64,000 nucleotides of DNA from Streptomyces morookaense (GCF_013030945.1 NZ_JABBXF010000010.1:62001-126000); one strand, 5' to 3'. Shown: positions 17,505 to 26,239, counted from the stretch's first letter. Notes: generated from the sequence alone by a model not told the origin. Made by a program: numbers and translations.

Positions 17505-18893
17505 TCATGCCGCCTGCATCTCCAGTCGTGCCCCGAACTCCCGTACCACCGGCTCGTCCCGGTACGGCTCCAGCCGCTGCCGGAAGTCGTCCAGGTACTC
17601 GGCGCCCCGGTTCGACCGCAATGTGCCCAGCAGTTGGAGCGCCCGCGTCCCGGTGGCGCACGCCTCCTCCACCTCGCGCTGCTGCACGTGGGCCGTCGCC
17701 AGGACGAGCATGCCGATCGCCCGGCGCCGCACCCGGCCCTGCGGATGGTTGTTCAGCGCGTCCTCCGCATGCCGCCGGGCCGGCTCCGCCTGGCCCAGGT
17801 CCCGGTGGCAGTGCGCCAGCTCGTCCGAGAGATAGGCCCGGTCGAAGTGCCGGATCCAGGGCGGGTCGTCGCCCGAGTCCGCCGCGTTGTCGGCCTCTTC
17901 GAGTTTGGTCACCGCCTTGGCCGCGACCGTCTGGCAGGAGCGCGCATCCCCCAGGAGCGCGTGGCCGCGCGCCTCGGCCGCGTAGAACATCGCCTCCGCC
18001 CGCGGCGTGACCTGGCCCCGCGCTCCTTCCTGCGCGGCCTTCGCCAGTTGGGCGATCTCCCGCGGGTTGCCCAGCGAGGCGGCCAGATGACTCATGCTCG
18101 CCGCCAGCACGTACCCGCCGTAGCCCCGGTCGCCGGCCGCCTGGGCCAGCCGGAGGGCCTGGATGTAGTAGCGCTGGGCGAGACCGGGCTGCCCGGTGTC
18201 CACGGCCATGTAGCCCGCAAGTTCCGTCAGACGGGCAACTGCGGCGAACAACTCCCGCCCCACGGCCTCCCGGTAGGAACCGGCCAGCAGTCCGGAGACC
18301 ACGCTGTTGAGGTAATGCACGACGACCGGGCGCACATGCCCGCTGCCGTACCTGTGGTCGAGTTCGACCAGTGCTTCGGTCGTGGCGCGCACGGCCTCCA
18401 CGTCCGACACCCCGACCCGGGCACCCGCGCTCCGGGCGACTTGCGGATCGGCCGCCGTGATCAGCCAGTCGCGGCTGGGCTCGACGAGGGCCGACGACGC
18501 CACGGACGTCCCGCTCAGGAAGTCGCGCCGGCCGACGTCACTGCGCCAGAGCTCACAGACCTGTTCGATCGCACCCAACACCGTTGGGGAGAACTGGAGT
18601 CCGACACCGGAGGCGAGGTTCTTGCCGTTCGCCATGCCGATCTCGTCGATCGTGACCGTGCGGCCGAGCTTCCGCCCGAGCGCCTCGGCGATCACGGCCG
18701 GAGCGCGGCCGCGCGGCTGCTGACCGCGCAGCCACCGGGCGACGGAGGTCTTGTCGTACCTCAGATCGAGACCGTGCTCCGCGCCACACATGTTGACCCT
18801 GCGCGCCAACCCGGCGTTGGAGCAGCCGGCTTCCTGGATCAGCGCCTGCAGCCGTTCGTTCGGCTGCCGCGCCACAAGCGGCCTTGCCGCCAT
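17505..18893 (-). CDS. HTH/TPR transcriptional regulator (SCO4441-type)
   Basis: A 462-residue regulator starting at the ATG at 18893 (MAARPLVARQPNERLQALIQ). Residues 1-90 hold a BldD-like DNA-binding region (GCSNAGLARRVNMCGAEHGL and VARWLRGQQPRGRAPAVIAE); the remaining residues are helical TPR-like repeats (GYMAVDTGQPGLAQRYYIQA, YLSDELAHCHRDLGQAEPAR). It resembles, from memory, a conserved Streptomyces family implicated in development. It is divergent from the prim-pol-like gene, and a 30-bp dyad lies in the shared 341-base intergenic region, which could be its own operator. Confidence 0.88.
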   Translation of the reverse strand: MAARPLVARQPNERLQALIQEAGCSNAGLARRVNMCGAEHGLDLRYDKTSVARWLRGQQPRGRAPAVIAEALGRKLGRTVTIDEIGMANGKNLASGVGLQFSPTVLGAIEQVCELWRSDVGRRDFLSGTSVASSALVEPSRDWLITAADPQVARSAGARVGVSDVEAVRATTEALVELDHRYGSGHVRPVVVHYLNSVVSGLLAGSYREAVGRELFAAVARLTELAGYMAVDTGQPGLAQRYYIQALRLAQAAGDRGYGGYVLAASMSHLAASLGNPREIAQLAKAAQEGARGQVTPRAEAMFYAAEARGHALLGDARSCQTVAAKAVTKLEEADNAADSGDDPPWIRHFDRAYLSDELAHCHRDLGQAEPARRHAEDALNNHPQGRVRRRAIGMLVLATAHVQQREVEEACATGTRALQLLGTLRSNRGAEYLDDFRQRLEPYRDEPVVREFGARLEMQAA

Positions 18894-19014
18894 GCTGAAC
18901 CCCCTGAGACTGCTATGCGTTCGCGATGTGGACCGCGAGAAGCGGAGTAGCTGAGACAGCTGTGAACGCCTTCCCCTGTGATCTTTGCCCCCCAAATATC
19001 CGGAGAATGCAGGA

Positions 19015-19044
19015 ATTACGGGTATTGCCATCTATAGCCGTAAT
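19015..19044. promoter_or_regulatory. 30-bp dyad in divergent promoter region (candidate operator)
   Basis: ATTACGGGTAT at 19015-19025 and ATAGCCGTAAT at 19034-19044 form an inverted repeat matching in 10 of 11 positions around 8 bases. It lies 122 bases upstream of the TPR regulator start and 191 bases upstream of the prim-pol gene, in an unusually AT-rich stretch. Most likely an operator; the binding protein is not known. Confidence 0.5.
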
Positions 19045-19234
19045 GACGAGGTCGGCGCCCGCCGCCCGAGTGGCTACCCCTTCGCGGCGGTGAAGCCGCA
19101 TCTGCGCCCCCGTCCATGCCTCCGTGCGCCCCGCGTGCTGTTACGGATCAAGGGCTGCTGTCAACCTCGTCCGACACCCGATCCGCCACATCCCTCTGGG
19201 GCAGCCGTAACCCCTGGTGACAAGGGGAGTTGTG

Positions 19235-19909
19235 ATGAACGTGGAAGAGACCATCGGAGCAGGAGCACCGCGCATCCCCCAACAACGCGGCGAGCACGGG
19301 CTCGAGGCCGCGGCACGGTACGCGGAAGAGCGGCACTGGGACGTATTCGCAGGCACCTGGCTGGAGGCCGTCGACGGCCGGGAGCGCTGCTCCTGCGGCG
19401 ACGCCGACTGCCCGGCCCCGGGCGCCCATCCGGCCCGTCCCGACTGGGCCTCGCAGGCCACGGGCAGCGCCTCGACGGCACGCCGCATGTGGACGAAACA
19501 GCCCCGCGCCTCGATCCTCCTGCCGACCGGTCGCACCTTCGACGCGCTCGACGTCTCCGAGTCCGCCGGCTTCCTGGCGCTGGCGCGCATGGAGCGCATG
19601 GGCATCGAACTCGGCCCGATCACCTGCACGCCGTTCCGCCGGATGCTGTTCTTCGTGCTGCCGGGCGGGGCGTTGAAGGTGCCGGACGCGACGCGGAAGC
19701 TGGGCTGGTCGCCGGCCACGCTGGACCTGGTCGCCCGGGGCGAGGGCGACTACGTGGTCGCGCCGCCGACCCGGATCGGCAACCGGGGGCGGGTGCAGTG
19801 GGCGCGGCAGCCGACGGCAGCCAACCGGTGGCTGCCGGATGCGGAGGAATTGGTGAGCGCCCTGGCTTATGCGTGTGGCCGCGAGGCGGCCGATGCCAGG
19901 TGCCGCTGA
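19235..19909 (+). CDS. Bifunctional primase/polymerase N-terminal-like protein
   Basis: A 224-residue protein starting at the ATG at 19235 (MNVEETIGAGAPRIPQQRGE) behind an AAGGGGAG site. It has the general pattern of the short actinobacterial prim-pol (DNA primase/polymerase bifunctional N-terminal) family: AARYAEERHWDVFAGTW, the cysteine pair CSCGDADC followed by PAPGAHPARPDW, and TGRTFDALDVSESAGFLAL. The cysteines probably bind zinc. There is no helicase or long C-terminus, so whether it has polymerase activity is doubtful. It is divergent from the TPR regulator. Confidence 0.75.
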   Translation: MNVEETIGAGAPRIPQQRGEHGLEAAARYAEERHWDVFAGTWLEAVDGRERCSCGDADCPAPGAHPARPDWASQATGSASTARRMWTKQPRASILLPTGRTFDALDVSESAGFLALARMERMGIELGPITCTPFRRMLFFVLPGGALKVPDATRKLGWSPATLDLVARGEGDYVVAPPTRIGNRGRVQWARQPTAANRWLPDAEELVSALAYACGREAADARCR

Positions 19910-19939
19910 CGCGGCCACGACGCGCCTGCAGTTGACGTT

Positions 19940-20032
19940 CCCGGGGCTGCGCCCCGGGCCCCCGGGGTGGTGCGTCGACTGCGGGCCGGTGGGGGCTGAT
20001 CGCGCAGTTCCCCGCGCCCCTTACGGGGCGCC
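19940..20032 (+). repeat. Dispersed intergenic palindromic repeat, copy 2
   Basis: Contains a CCCGGGGCTGCGCCCCGGG hairpin, then GTGCGTCGACTGCGGGCC, then the core GCGCAGTTCCCCGCGCCCCT ending in TACGGGGCGC. It fills the gap between the convergent prim-pol gene and the FAD monooxygenase. Confidence 0.8.
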
Positions 20033-20060
20033 CGGCTGCGGGGCGCAGGACCGGGGCGTC

Positions 20061-21455
20061 TCAACCGGCCTCGGCCACATACCCGTCCGGGCGGACGAGC
20101 AGCGTCGTGCGCCCCGCGTCGGCGCGCGTCACCGTGAGGACCCCGTCCTCCGGCCCGGGCTCGGCTCCCCGCGGCACCACCCTCACGTACGACCCCGCGC
20201 GCAGCGCCTCGTACAGTCGCGTCGGACCCTCCCCCGTCTCCGCCAGCGGGATGTCCGGGGCGCGGTGCCCGACCAGGCGGTGCGAGCCGCGCGGGGCCGG
20301 GTAGGCGATGCCGATGCCCGAGACGAACATCGCCGCCCGGTCGATGGCGAACGGCACCAGGAAACCTGCCGCGACCGCCGCGTTGCGTGCGCCCCGCTTG
20401 AGCCGGGTGTCGGCGAGCGCCGCACGGACCAGTGCGCCGCTCATGCGCAGGACGGCCGCCCCTACGGGATGCCGTTCGTCGTGGTAGGTGTCGAGGAGGG
20501 CGTCGTCCGCGCGGCCGGCGAGCACGGCCGCCAGTTTCCAGCCGAGGTTGGCCGCGTCCTGGAGACCGGCGTTCATGCCGAGGCCGCCCGCGGGCGAGTG
20601 CACGTGGGCCGCGTCGCCCGCCAGGAACACCCGGCCCTCGCGGTATCGCGGCACCTGGCGTTCGTCGCTGTGGAAGCGTGAGGTCCAGCGCGCGTCGCGG
20701 ATGCCGAAGTCGGTGCCGAACGCGGCGCGTACGACGGCGCGCAGCCGGTCCATGTCGACGGGCGCGTCCACCGGCAGGTCGCTGCCGCGCTCCCATGCGA
20801 TGACGCGGTACCAGCCGTCGCCGAAGGCCACGAGGAACGCGAACCCTTCGGCGACCCCGCGGAAGGCGGGCAGGGCCTCCGGCGGGGCGTCCAGGCGGAC
20901 GTCCGCGAGCATGACCGAACGCAGGACGGACCGCCCGGGGAACGGCATGCCGAGCGCCTCCCGGACCGCACTGTGCACCCCGTCGGCACCGACCGCGTAC
21001 TGCGCGCGGAGCGGGGCGCCGGCGCCCTCGACGTCCGCCTCGACGCCGTCCGTGTCCTGCCGCAGGCCGGTCAGCCGGACTCCGCGGCGGATGTCGGCGC
21101 CGAGCTTGCGGGCGCGCTCCTCCAGGACGCGCTCCGTCTCGTACTGCGGGGTCATCAGGACGCCCGCGAAGCGGGTGGGCAGCCGGGTCAGGTCGGCGCG
21201 GGTGGGGCCGAAGAAGCGGATGCCGGGGAGGAAGCTGCCGGTGGCGATCAGGCTTTCGGCGAGGCCGCGGGCGTCGAGCAGTTCGAGGGTGCGGGCGTGG
21301 ACGGCGAAGGCCCGGGTCAGGTTGGACTCCTGCGCGCGCTTCTCCAGCACGACGACGCGGACGCCGGCGGCGGCGAGATCGCCGGCGAGCATCAGCCCGG
21401 TGGGACCGGATCCCACGACCAGGACATCTGCGGTGAGTTCGGGGCGAGAGGGCAT
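20061..21455 (-). CDS. FAD-dependent aromatic monooxygenase (PheA/TfdB family)
   Basis: A 464-residue flavoprotein hydroxylase. The ATG at 21455 (MPSRPELTADVLVVGSGPTG) gives the FAD-binding GSGPTG at 15-20. The second FAD signature reads GRVFLAGDAAHVHSPAGGLG, then MNAGLQDAANLGWKLAAVLA, and the DG motif reads YAVGADGVHSAVR. Family members hydroxylate phenols or polyketides using NAD(P)H and oxygen. The C-terminal thioredoxin-like region is shortened compared with 550-600-residue phenol hydroxylases. No biosynthetic genes are adjacent, so the substrate is open. Confidence 0.92.
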   Translation of the reverse strand: MPSRPELTADVLVVGSGPTGLMLAGDLAAAGVRVVVLEKRAQESNLTRAFAVHARTLELLDARGLAESLIATGSFLPGIRFFGPTRADLTRLPTRFAGVLMTPQYETERVLEERARKLGADIRRGVRLTGLRQDTDGVEADVEGAGAPLRAQYAVGADGVHSAVREALGMPFPGRSVLRSVMLADVRLDAPPEALPAFRGVAEGFAFLVAFGDGWYRVIAWERGSDLPVDAPVDMDRLRAVVRAAFGTDFGIRDARWTSRFHSDERQVPRYREGRVFLAGDAAHVHSPAGGLGMNAGLQDAANLGWKLAAVLAGRADDALLDTYHDERHPVGAAVLRMSGALVRAALADTRLKRGARNAAVAAGFLVPFAIDRAAMFVSGIGIAYPAPRGSHRLVGHRAPDIPLAETGEGPTRLYEALRAGSYVRVVPRGAEPGPEDGVLTVTRADAGRTTLLVRPDGYVAEAG

Positions 21456-21587
21456 GGCTGACTCCCGGGGACGGCCGCGGTGCGGCTGCGCGGGCACGGT
21501 GGTGTGCCTACTGCCAGTGGACACCCGGCGGCGAATTATGTCAACGGTCGTTGAATTAATGCGCCGCCCGTCCCCCTCCGCGCCCCC

Positions 21588-22454
21588 CTACGCCGGAACC
21601 GCCGCGTCCAGGAAGGGCTCCGCGACCCGCCGCCAGCTGTCCGGCCGCTCGTAGTGGACGAGGTGCCCCGCGTCGGGGATCTCCGCGTACTGCCCGCGCG
21701 GCAGGACGCGGACCATCTCCTGGGCCTCGGCGCGCCCGAGGGCGCCGTCCAGGCCGCGCACGACGAGCGTCGGGCACTCGACCATGGCCAGCTCCTCCCA
21801 GTGCGCGTCATGGGCGTAGGCCTCGCGCGCGGCGAGCATCTGACGACGGAAGAACAGCGGCCGCCAGCCGTCGGCCCGCTCGGCCATCACCTCGGCGTAG
21901 AAGTCGCCCCGGGCGGGAGCGGGCTTCTCCAGCGTGGGGTCCTCCTCGCCGAACCACTTGCGCACGTCCGCGAGCGTCGCGAAGGGGACCGGCCAGGAGC
22001 GGAACCACTCCGTCCACTGGCGCTGGGTGGCCGCGCCCAGGGCGGAGGCCCGCATGTCCAGGATGACCAGCGCCCGCACCAGCTCGGGGTGCCGGGCGGC
22101 CAGCTGCCAGGCCGTGAGGGCGCCCATGGCGTGACCGATGAGGGTCACGGGCGCCAGGCCGAGCTGCTCGATGGCGGCCACCGCATCGGCCACATAGGCC
22201 TCGCGGACATACGGGCCGCCGACCGGCTTGTCGCTGCGGCCGTGGCCCCGCTGGTCCAGCGCCACCGTGCGGTAGCGCGGGGAGAGCCAGCGGCCGGTCT
22301 CCGTCCAGTGCGCGGCGCGACCCAGCAGGCCGTGGAGCAGGAGCACTCCGCCGGGGCCCCGGCCGCCGAGGCCGGCAGCAGCCGGCGGGTCGGCGAACTC
22401 CCAGGCGGCAAGCCGCACTCCGCCGCTACCGCTCACCTCGATACGCCGCACCAT
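21588..22454 (-). CDS. Alpha/beta-hydrolase fold protein with Ala in place of the nucleophile Ser
   Basis: A 288-residue alpha/beta-hydrolase starting at the ATG at 22454 (MVRRIEVSGSGG), six bases after AGGAG. The oxyanion HGLLGRAAHW, the DQRGHGRSDKP strand and the late His in DAGHLVHYERPDSW are all present, and the acid position is plausible at VRGLDG. The nucleophile elbow, however, reads IGHAMGAL, with Ala109 (codon GCC) where GHSMG is expected. It is therefore unlikely to be an ordinary esterase or lipase. It lies near and in the same orientation as dmdR1 but is separated by 573 bases. Confidence 0.88.
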   Translation of the reverse strand: MVRRIEVSGSGGVRLAAWEFADPPAAAGLGGRGPGGVLLLHGLLGRAAHWTETGRWLSPRYRTVALDQRGHGRSDKPVGGPYVREAYVADAVAAIEQLGLAPVTLIGHAMGALTAWQLAARHPELVRALVILDMRASALGAATQRQWTEWFRSWPVPFATLADVRKWFGEEDPTLEKPAPARGDFYAEVMAERADGWRPLFFRRQMLAAREAYAHDAHWEELAMVECPTLVVRGLDGALGRAEAQEMVRVLPRGQYAEIPDAGHLVHYERPDSWRRVAEPFLDAAVPA

Positions 22455-23027
22455 GACTCCTGGCACCTCGCTTCTCCCCCGAGCAGATCCACCTGGACTG
22501 GCAGCCCGACTGGCAGCTTCACTTTATTGAACGTCTATTCGAATACACGGTTATGGCGCGCAACACCCCTCGTTCGAGTGACCGGGCGGCAGGATTGGCC
22601 GTCTGCACCACGGGGAGGAATCGACCTGGGCGCGGACCGCTCGGGGAAGAAGGTCCGCGCGGCGCACCCTGGGAGCTCGGGGCTCCGGGTCGCCACGGGG
22701 GATTACGGGGAGGCGGGGCCCCGGCAGCCCGACAGGGCGCCGGGGCCCTTCGTCGTGCAGGACAACGGCGGCATACGGAGCATCGGGACGCCCCAGCGGC
22801 CTCATCGGACCCAAGCCCCCTCCCCCGGTCGGCGGCGCGCGTGTGCATATGCCTCAGCGCCAGCCTGGCACGGCTCGGCCCCGGGCGCGCCGATTCCGCC
22901 GACTCCGGGCGGAAACAGGGGAGTTGATCGGAAGGGACGGCTCCTGCCGCCCCAGGCGTCACCGGCCTGCCGGGCGGAGGCAGGGCCCGGCAGGTCGCAG
23001 CGGGTGCCGCAGGGACTGCGGCGGGGG
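22455..23027. other. Intergenic region without a convincing gene
   Basis: 573 bases between the hydrolase start and the dmdR1 stop. A near-palindromic TTGAACGTCTATTCGA lies at 22527-22542, 73 bases upstream of the hydrolase start, and a strong hairpin lies at 22966-22994 downstream of dmdR1. Open frames such as 22553-22927 (plus) have low-complexity, Arg/Gly/Pro-rich translations and no homology I recognise. Confidence 0.6.
22966..22994 (-). terminator. dmdR1 transcription terminator
   Basis: CCTGCCGGGC at 22966-22975 pairs perfectly with GCCCGGCAGG at 22985-22994 across a 9-base loop. It starts 33 bases after the dmdR1 stop in the direction of transcription. Confidence 0.6.
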
Positions 23028-23720
23028 TCAGCGCTTGGCGACGAAGACGTGCGAGGCGATGTCCGGCTCGAGCTCGGCGGCCTCGCCGCTGCTGCCCACC
23101 ATCACCCCACCGGGGGACTCCGTCACACTGACGACCGCACCCGGCTGCACCCCTGCGCGGCGCAGCGTGTACATCAGCTGGGCGTCCGTCTGGATCGGCT
23201 CGCCGATGCGGCGGACGACCACGGTCTTGCCCTCGCTGCCGGGCTCCAGCTCCATCAGGCTGACCATGCCGGCGTTGAGGAACGGATCGGCCTCGGCCTT
23301 CTCGCCCAGCTCCTCCAGGCCCGGGATCGGGTTGCCGTAGGGCGACTCCGTGGGGTGCCGCAGGAGCTCCAGCACACGGCGCTCCACGGCCTCGCTCATC
23401 ACATGCTCCCAGCGGCAGGCCTCGGCGTGCACCTGCTCCCACTCCAGGCCGATCACGTCGACGAGCAGGCACTCGGCGAGCCGGTGCTTGCGCATCACGC
23501 GCGTGGCCAGGCGGCGGCCCTCCTCGGTGAGCTCCAGGTGACGGTCACCGGCGACCGTCACCAGTCCGTCGCGCTCCATGCGGGCCACGGTCTGGCTCAC
23601 CGTCGGGCCGCTCTGGTCGAGCCGCTCGGCGATGCGGGCGCGCATGGGGACCACACCTTCCTCTTCCAGCTCAAGGATGGTGCGGAGATACATCTCCGTG
23701 GTGTCGATCAGTCCGGACAT
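23028..23720 (-). CDS. dmdR1: Iron-dependent regulator DmdR (DtxR/IdeR family)
   Basis: A 230-residue DtxR/IdeR-family repressor that senses ferrous iron and represses siderophore and uptake genes. The ATG at 23720 (MSGLIDTTEMYLRTILELEE) is the standard family start. The helix-turn-helix reads RARIAERLDQSGPTVSQTVA, followed by metal-ligand regions (CLLVDVIGLEWEQVHAEACR, WEHVMSEAVERRVLELL) with the conserved Met, Cys, Glu and His set. A C-terminal SH3-like domain follows (IGEPIQTDAQLMYTLRRAGV). Downstream of it is a terminator-like hairpin; the SIS gene is divergent. The opposite strand is open across the whole gene, which matters because an antisense gene (adm) has been described there in S. 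coelicolor. Confidence 0.95.
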   Translation of the reverse strand: MSGLIDTTEMYLRTILELEEEGVVPMRARIAERLDQSGPTVSQTVARMERDGLVTVAGDRHLELTEEGRRLATRVMRKHRLAECLLVDVIGLEWEQVHAEACRWEHVMSEAVERRVLELLRHPTESPYGNPIPGLEELGEKAEADPFLNAGMVSLMELEPGSEGKTVVVRRIGEPIQTDAQLMYTLRRAGVQPGAVVSVTESPGGVMVGSSGEAAELEPDIASHVFVAKR

Positions 23721-23891
23721 GCGTGCCCCTCGATACGTAGTGCGCTGGCCTGGCCCTGGACTCAATTCTGACGCATACCACCGACAACGGTGCCGCGTAC
23801 GGCCCCGCCGGGGCCCGCCCGTATTGACAGGGCGCTGGTCCAGACCGCAACGTGATCCGCGCGCCCCCGACGCACAAGGAGTCCCTGAGCG

Positions 23892-24647
23892 ATGAGCGAG
23901 CACCAGTTGGCCGGGCAGTTCCTCGACGCAGCGATCGGACTGCTCCAGCGGGTGCGCGACGAGGAGGCCGGGGCGATCGCCGCGGCCGGTTCCCTGATCG
24001 CCGACACGGTCGAGGCGGGCGGGCGGCTGTTCGTCTTCGGCGCCGGCCACTCCTCGCTGCCCGCACAGGACGTGGTCTACCGGGCGGGCGGCCTCGCCCT
24101 GATGAACCTTCTGTCCGTACCGGGGGCCGTCGGCGTGGACGTGATGCCGGCGACGCTCGGCAGCGCGCTCGAACGGGTCGGCGGACTCGCCGGTGCCGTC
24201 CTCGACACGAGCCCGGCGCAGCCGGGCGACCTGCTGATCGTCATCTCGCTGTCCGGGCGGAACTCGCTGCCGGTGGAGATGGCCATGAACGCGCGGGCGC
24301 TCGGACTGACGGTCGTCGGTCTGACGTCACTGGCGTACGCGGAGGAGACGAAGTCCCGGCACGTGTCCGGGACGTTCCTCAAGGACCACTGCGACGTCGT
24401 CATCGACAGCAAGGTGGCGCCGGGCGATGCGGAGCTCTCTGCCGAGGGCCTGGAGGGGCGGTTCGGGCCTGCGTCCACCGTGGTCGCCAGCGCGGCTTTG
24501 CAGGCCATCGTGGCGTCCGCCACCGGAGAGCTTGCCGCGCGGGGTGTCAACCCGCCGGTGCTTCGCTCCGGCAACGTCGACGGGGGGCATGAGTGGAACG
24601 GGCAGGTGCTGGCCGAGTATCGAGACCGGATCTTCTTTCGGTACTGA
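23892..24647 (+). CDS. SIS-domain protein, UPF0309 family
   Basis: A 251-residue SIS (sugar isomerase) domain protein of the UPF0309 group. The ATG at 23892 gives MSEHQLAGQFLDAAIGLLQR. The SIS-type glycine and serine segments read GRLFVFGAGHSSLPAQDVVY and LLIVISLSGRNSLPVEMAMN. Such proteins bind phosphosugars, often amino-sugar phosphates. It is divergent from dmdR1, with 171 bases between. Full length, good codon use. Substrate unknown. Confidence 0.9.
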   Translation: MSEHQLAGQFLDAAIGLLQRVRDEEAGAIAAAGSLIADTVEAGGRLFVFGAGHSSLPAQDVVYRAGGLALMNLLSVPGAVGVDVMPATLGSALERVGGLAGAVLDTSPAQPGDLLIVISLSGRNSLPVEMAMNARALGLTVVGLTSLAYAEETKSRHVSGTFLKDHCDVVIDSKVAPGDAELSAEGLEGRFGPASTVVASAALQAIVASATGELAARGVNPPVLRSGNVDGGHEWNGQVLAEYRDRIFFRY

Positions 24648-24649
24648 GT

Positions 24650-24708
24650 CGGCTGCGGGTCGGCTGTGGCCGGTCGCGCAGTTCCCCGCGCCCCTGACGG
24701 GGCGCGGC
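24650..24708 (+). repeat. Dispersed intergenic palindromic repeat, copy 3
   Basis: Starts GTCGGCTGCGGGTCGGCTGT and ends in the core GCGCAGTTCCCCGCGCCCCT with GACGGGGCGC. It fills the gap between the convergent SIS and PAS genes. Confidence 0.8.
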
Positions 24709-24711
24709 CCC

Positions 24712-26067
24712 CTACGGCCCCAACTCCCCCGCCAAATCCACTGACGCCGCCACCCTTGACGCGATGTCCTCCGCGTACATCGCGTCCGCCCTGTCGAACG
24801 CCCTGCGGGACGCCCCGCGCAGGAACGTCACCACCCCCACCGTCCTGCCCCGGCTTCGCAGTGCCGTCGACAGGGCGTGGCGCGTGCCGTCCGGCCACTT
24901 GCGGGCCGCCGCCCAGTCCTCCGTGCGGTCCGAGGCCGCGCGGACGGAGCCGCAGCGTTCGACGGCCTGGAGGGCGGGGTGGCCGTCCATGTACGGGACC
25001 GGCAGGCCGCCGCCCGGCAGGGGCGTCTGTCCGGGGGCGCCGGCCGGTGTGGCCGCGGCGCGGACCAGGCGGATCGGGCCGTCCGGTGCCGTCTCGGCGG
25101 CCGGCAGCAGGTCGATCAGCGCGTGGTCCGCGAAGCCGGCCAGCGCGAAGTCCATGTAGAGCGCCGCCGCTTCCATCGGGTCCTCGCACTCCGCCACCGC
25201 GCGCCCCGCGCGGTGCAGCTGGCTGCCGCGGAACCGCAGTCTGGCGCTCTCCTGTTCGGCGAGCCGCGTCTTGGTGACGTCCAGGAAGAGCCAGGCCACT
25301 CCGAGCGGCACCGGTTCCTCGGCCAGCGGGGTGGCCAGGCGCAGGAACCCCGAGCGCCAGCAGCGCCGTTCCGGCACCGGGGCTCCGCGATCGCCCCGCA
25401 GCGTGACCCACAGGTCCGTCGGTGCGGGCGGCGCGCCGGCGGCGAGGACGTGCTGGAGGGCGCCCTCCAGGTCCTCCACGCCCTGTTCGAGGAGCTCCCC
25501 GAGCGGCCGGCCCAGCAGGGCCGTGCGGCTCGTCCGCAGCGCCCGCGCGGCGTGCGCGTTGGCCAGCGCGGGCCGCAGGTCCGCGTCGACCAGCACCACG
25601 CCCCAGGACGCCTCGCCGAACAGCGCCTCGCTGAGGGCGACCGAGCGCTCCAGGTCGATCTGGGTGTGCACTTCGCTGAACGCGCAGTACACGCCTGCCG
25701 CTCCGCCGTCCGCGCCGTGCACCACGGAGGACTGCACCCGGACGAGGATCCGGCCGCCCTCTTTTGTCAGCAGGGCGAACTCGTCCACCTGCCGGCCGTG
25801 CGCCTTCATCGCACCGAGCAGCCGGGCGGTCACTTCTTCCGCGTCCGCGTCGCGCACCGCCCAGCCCGCCAGCCCGCACCGCCCGACGGCTTCTTCGGCG
25901 GTCCAGCCGAGTATCCGCTCGGCCTCGCGGTTCCAGTGCGTCACCGTGCCGTTCGCGTCGATGGCGAACAGCGCGGCGTCCATGCCGTCGAGGAGCGCGA
26001 CGAGAAGGTCGTGGTCGTCGCTGTCCGAGGCGGCTGCGGCAGGGCCTGAGGAATGTGGAACGGTCAC
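24712..26067 (-). CDS. PAS-domain signalling protein
   Basis: A 451-residue cytoplasmic sensor starting at the GTG at 26067 (VTVPHSSGPAAAASDSDDHD) behind AGGGGG. The first PAS domain covers about residues 20-130 (LLDGMDAALFAIDANGTVTH, WNREAERILGWTAEEAVGR), and a second about 140-260 (EALFGEASWGVVLVDADLRP). The C-terminal half resembles a GAF-like module (ALYMDFALAGFADHALIDLL). No kinase, phosphatase or DNA-binding domain follows, so it must act through a partner. It is convergent with the SIS gene. Confidence 0.88.
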   Translation of the reverse strand: MTVPHSSGPAAAASDSDDHDLLVALLDGMDAALFAIDANGTVTHWNREAERILGWTAEEAVGRCGLAGWAVRDADAEEVTARLLGAMKAHGRQVDEFALLTKEGGRILVRVQSSVVHGADGGAAGVYCAFSEVHTQIDLERSVALSEALFGEASWGVVLVDADLRPALANAHAARALRTSRTALLGRPLGELLEQGVEDLEGALQHVLAAGAPPAPTDLWVTLRGDRGAPVPERRCWRSGFLRLATPLAEEPVPLGVAWLFLDVTKTRLAEQESARLRFRGSQLHRAGRAVAECEDPMEAAALYMDFALAGFADHALIDLLPAAETAPDGPIRLVRAAATPAGAPGQTPLPGGGLPVPYMDGHPALQAVERCGSVRAASDRTEDWAAARKWPDGTRHALSTALRSRGRTVGVVTFLRGASRRAFDRADAMYAEDIASRVAASVDLAGELGP

Positions 26068-26177
26068 GGGGTACCCCCTGCTGGACGCGTCTGCATGTCC
26101 TGCACGACGGGTCATTCAACTCGACCGTGACGGGCACCGCGCCGTCTTCCGTGAAATCCGTTCACGGGAAAAACCGG

Positions 26178-26206
26178 TTGTGACCCCGCCGGGGCCTTCC
26201 TAGGCT
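26178..26206 (+). promoter_or_regulatory. Predicted sigma-70-type promoter of the candidate small RNA
   Basis: TTGTGA at 26178-26183 and TAGGCT at 26201-26206 are separated by 17 bases, close to a Streptomyces HrdB promoter. Transcription would start near 26213 and run into the structured region that follows. Confidence 0.45.
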
Positions 26207-26239
26207 GTGGGGCACACGAGAAGGGAGGTGGTTCGGGAC

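Noticed and set aside
22553..22927. Possible 124-codon gene in the gap upstream of the hydrolase
   Set aside because: Arg/Gly/Pro-rich, no ribosome-binding site, no resemblance to known proteins; the stretch looks non-coding.
21654..23771. 705-codon plus-strand open frame antisense to the hydrolase and dmdR1
   Set aside because: Its amino-acid composition (His/Gly/Arg/Asp-rich) is that of an antisense shadow and the opposite strand encodes two clear families; only the known adm precedent keeps part of it as a finding.
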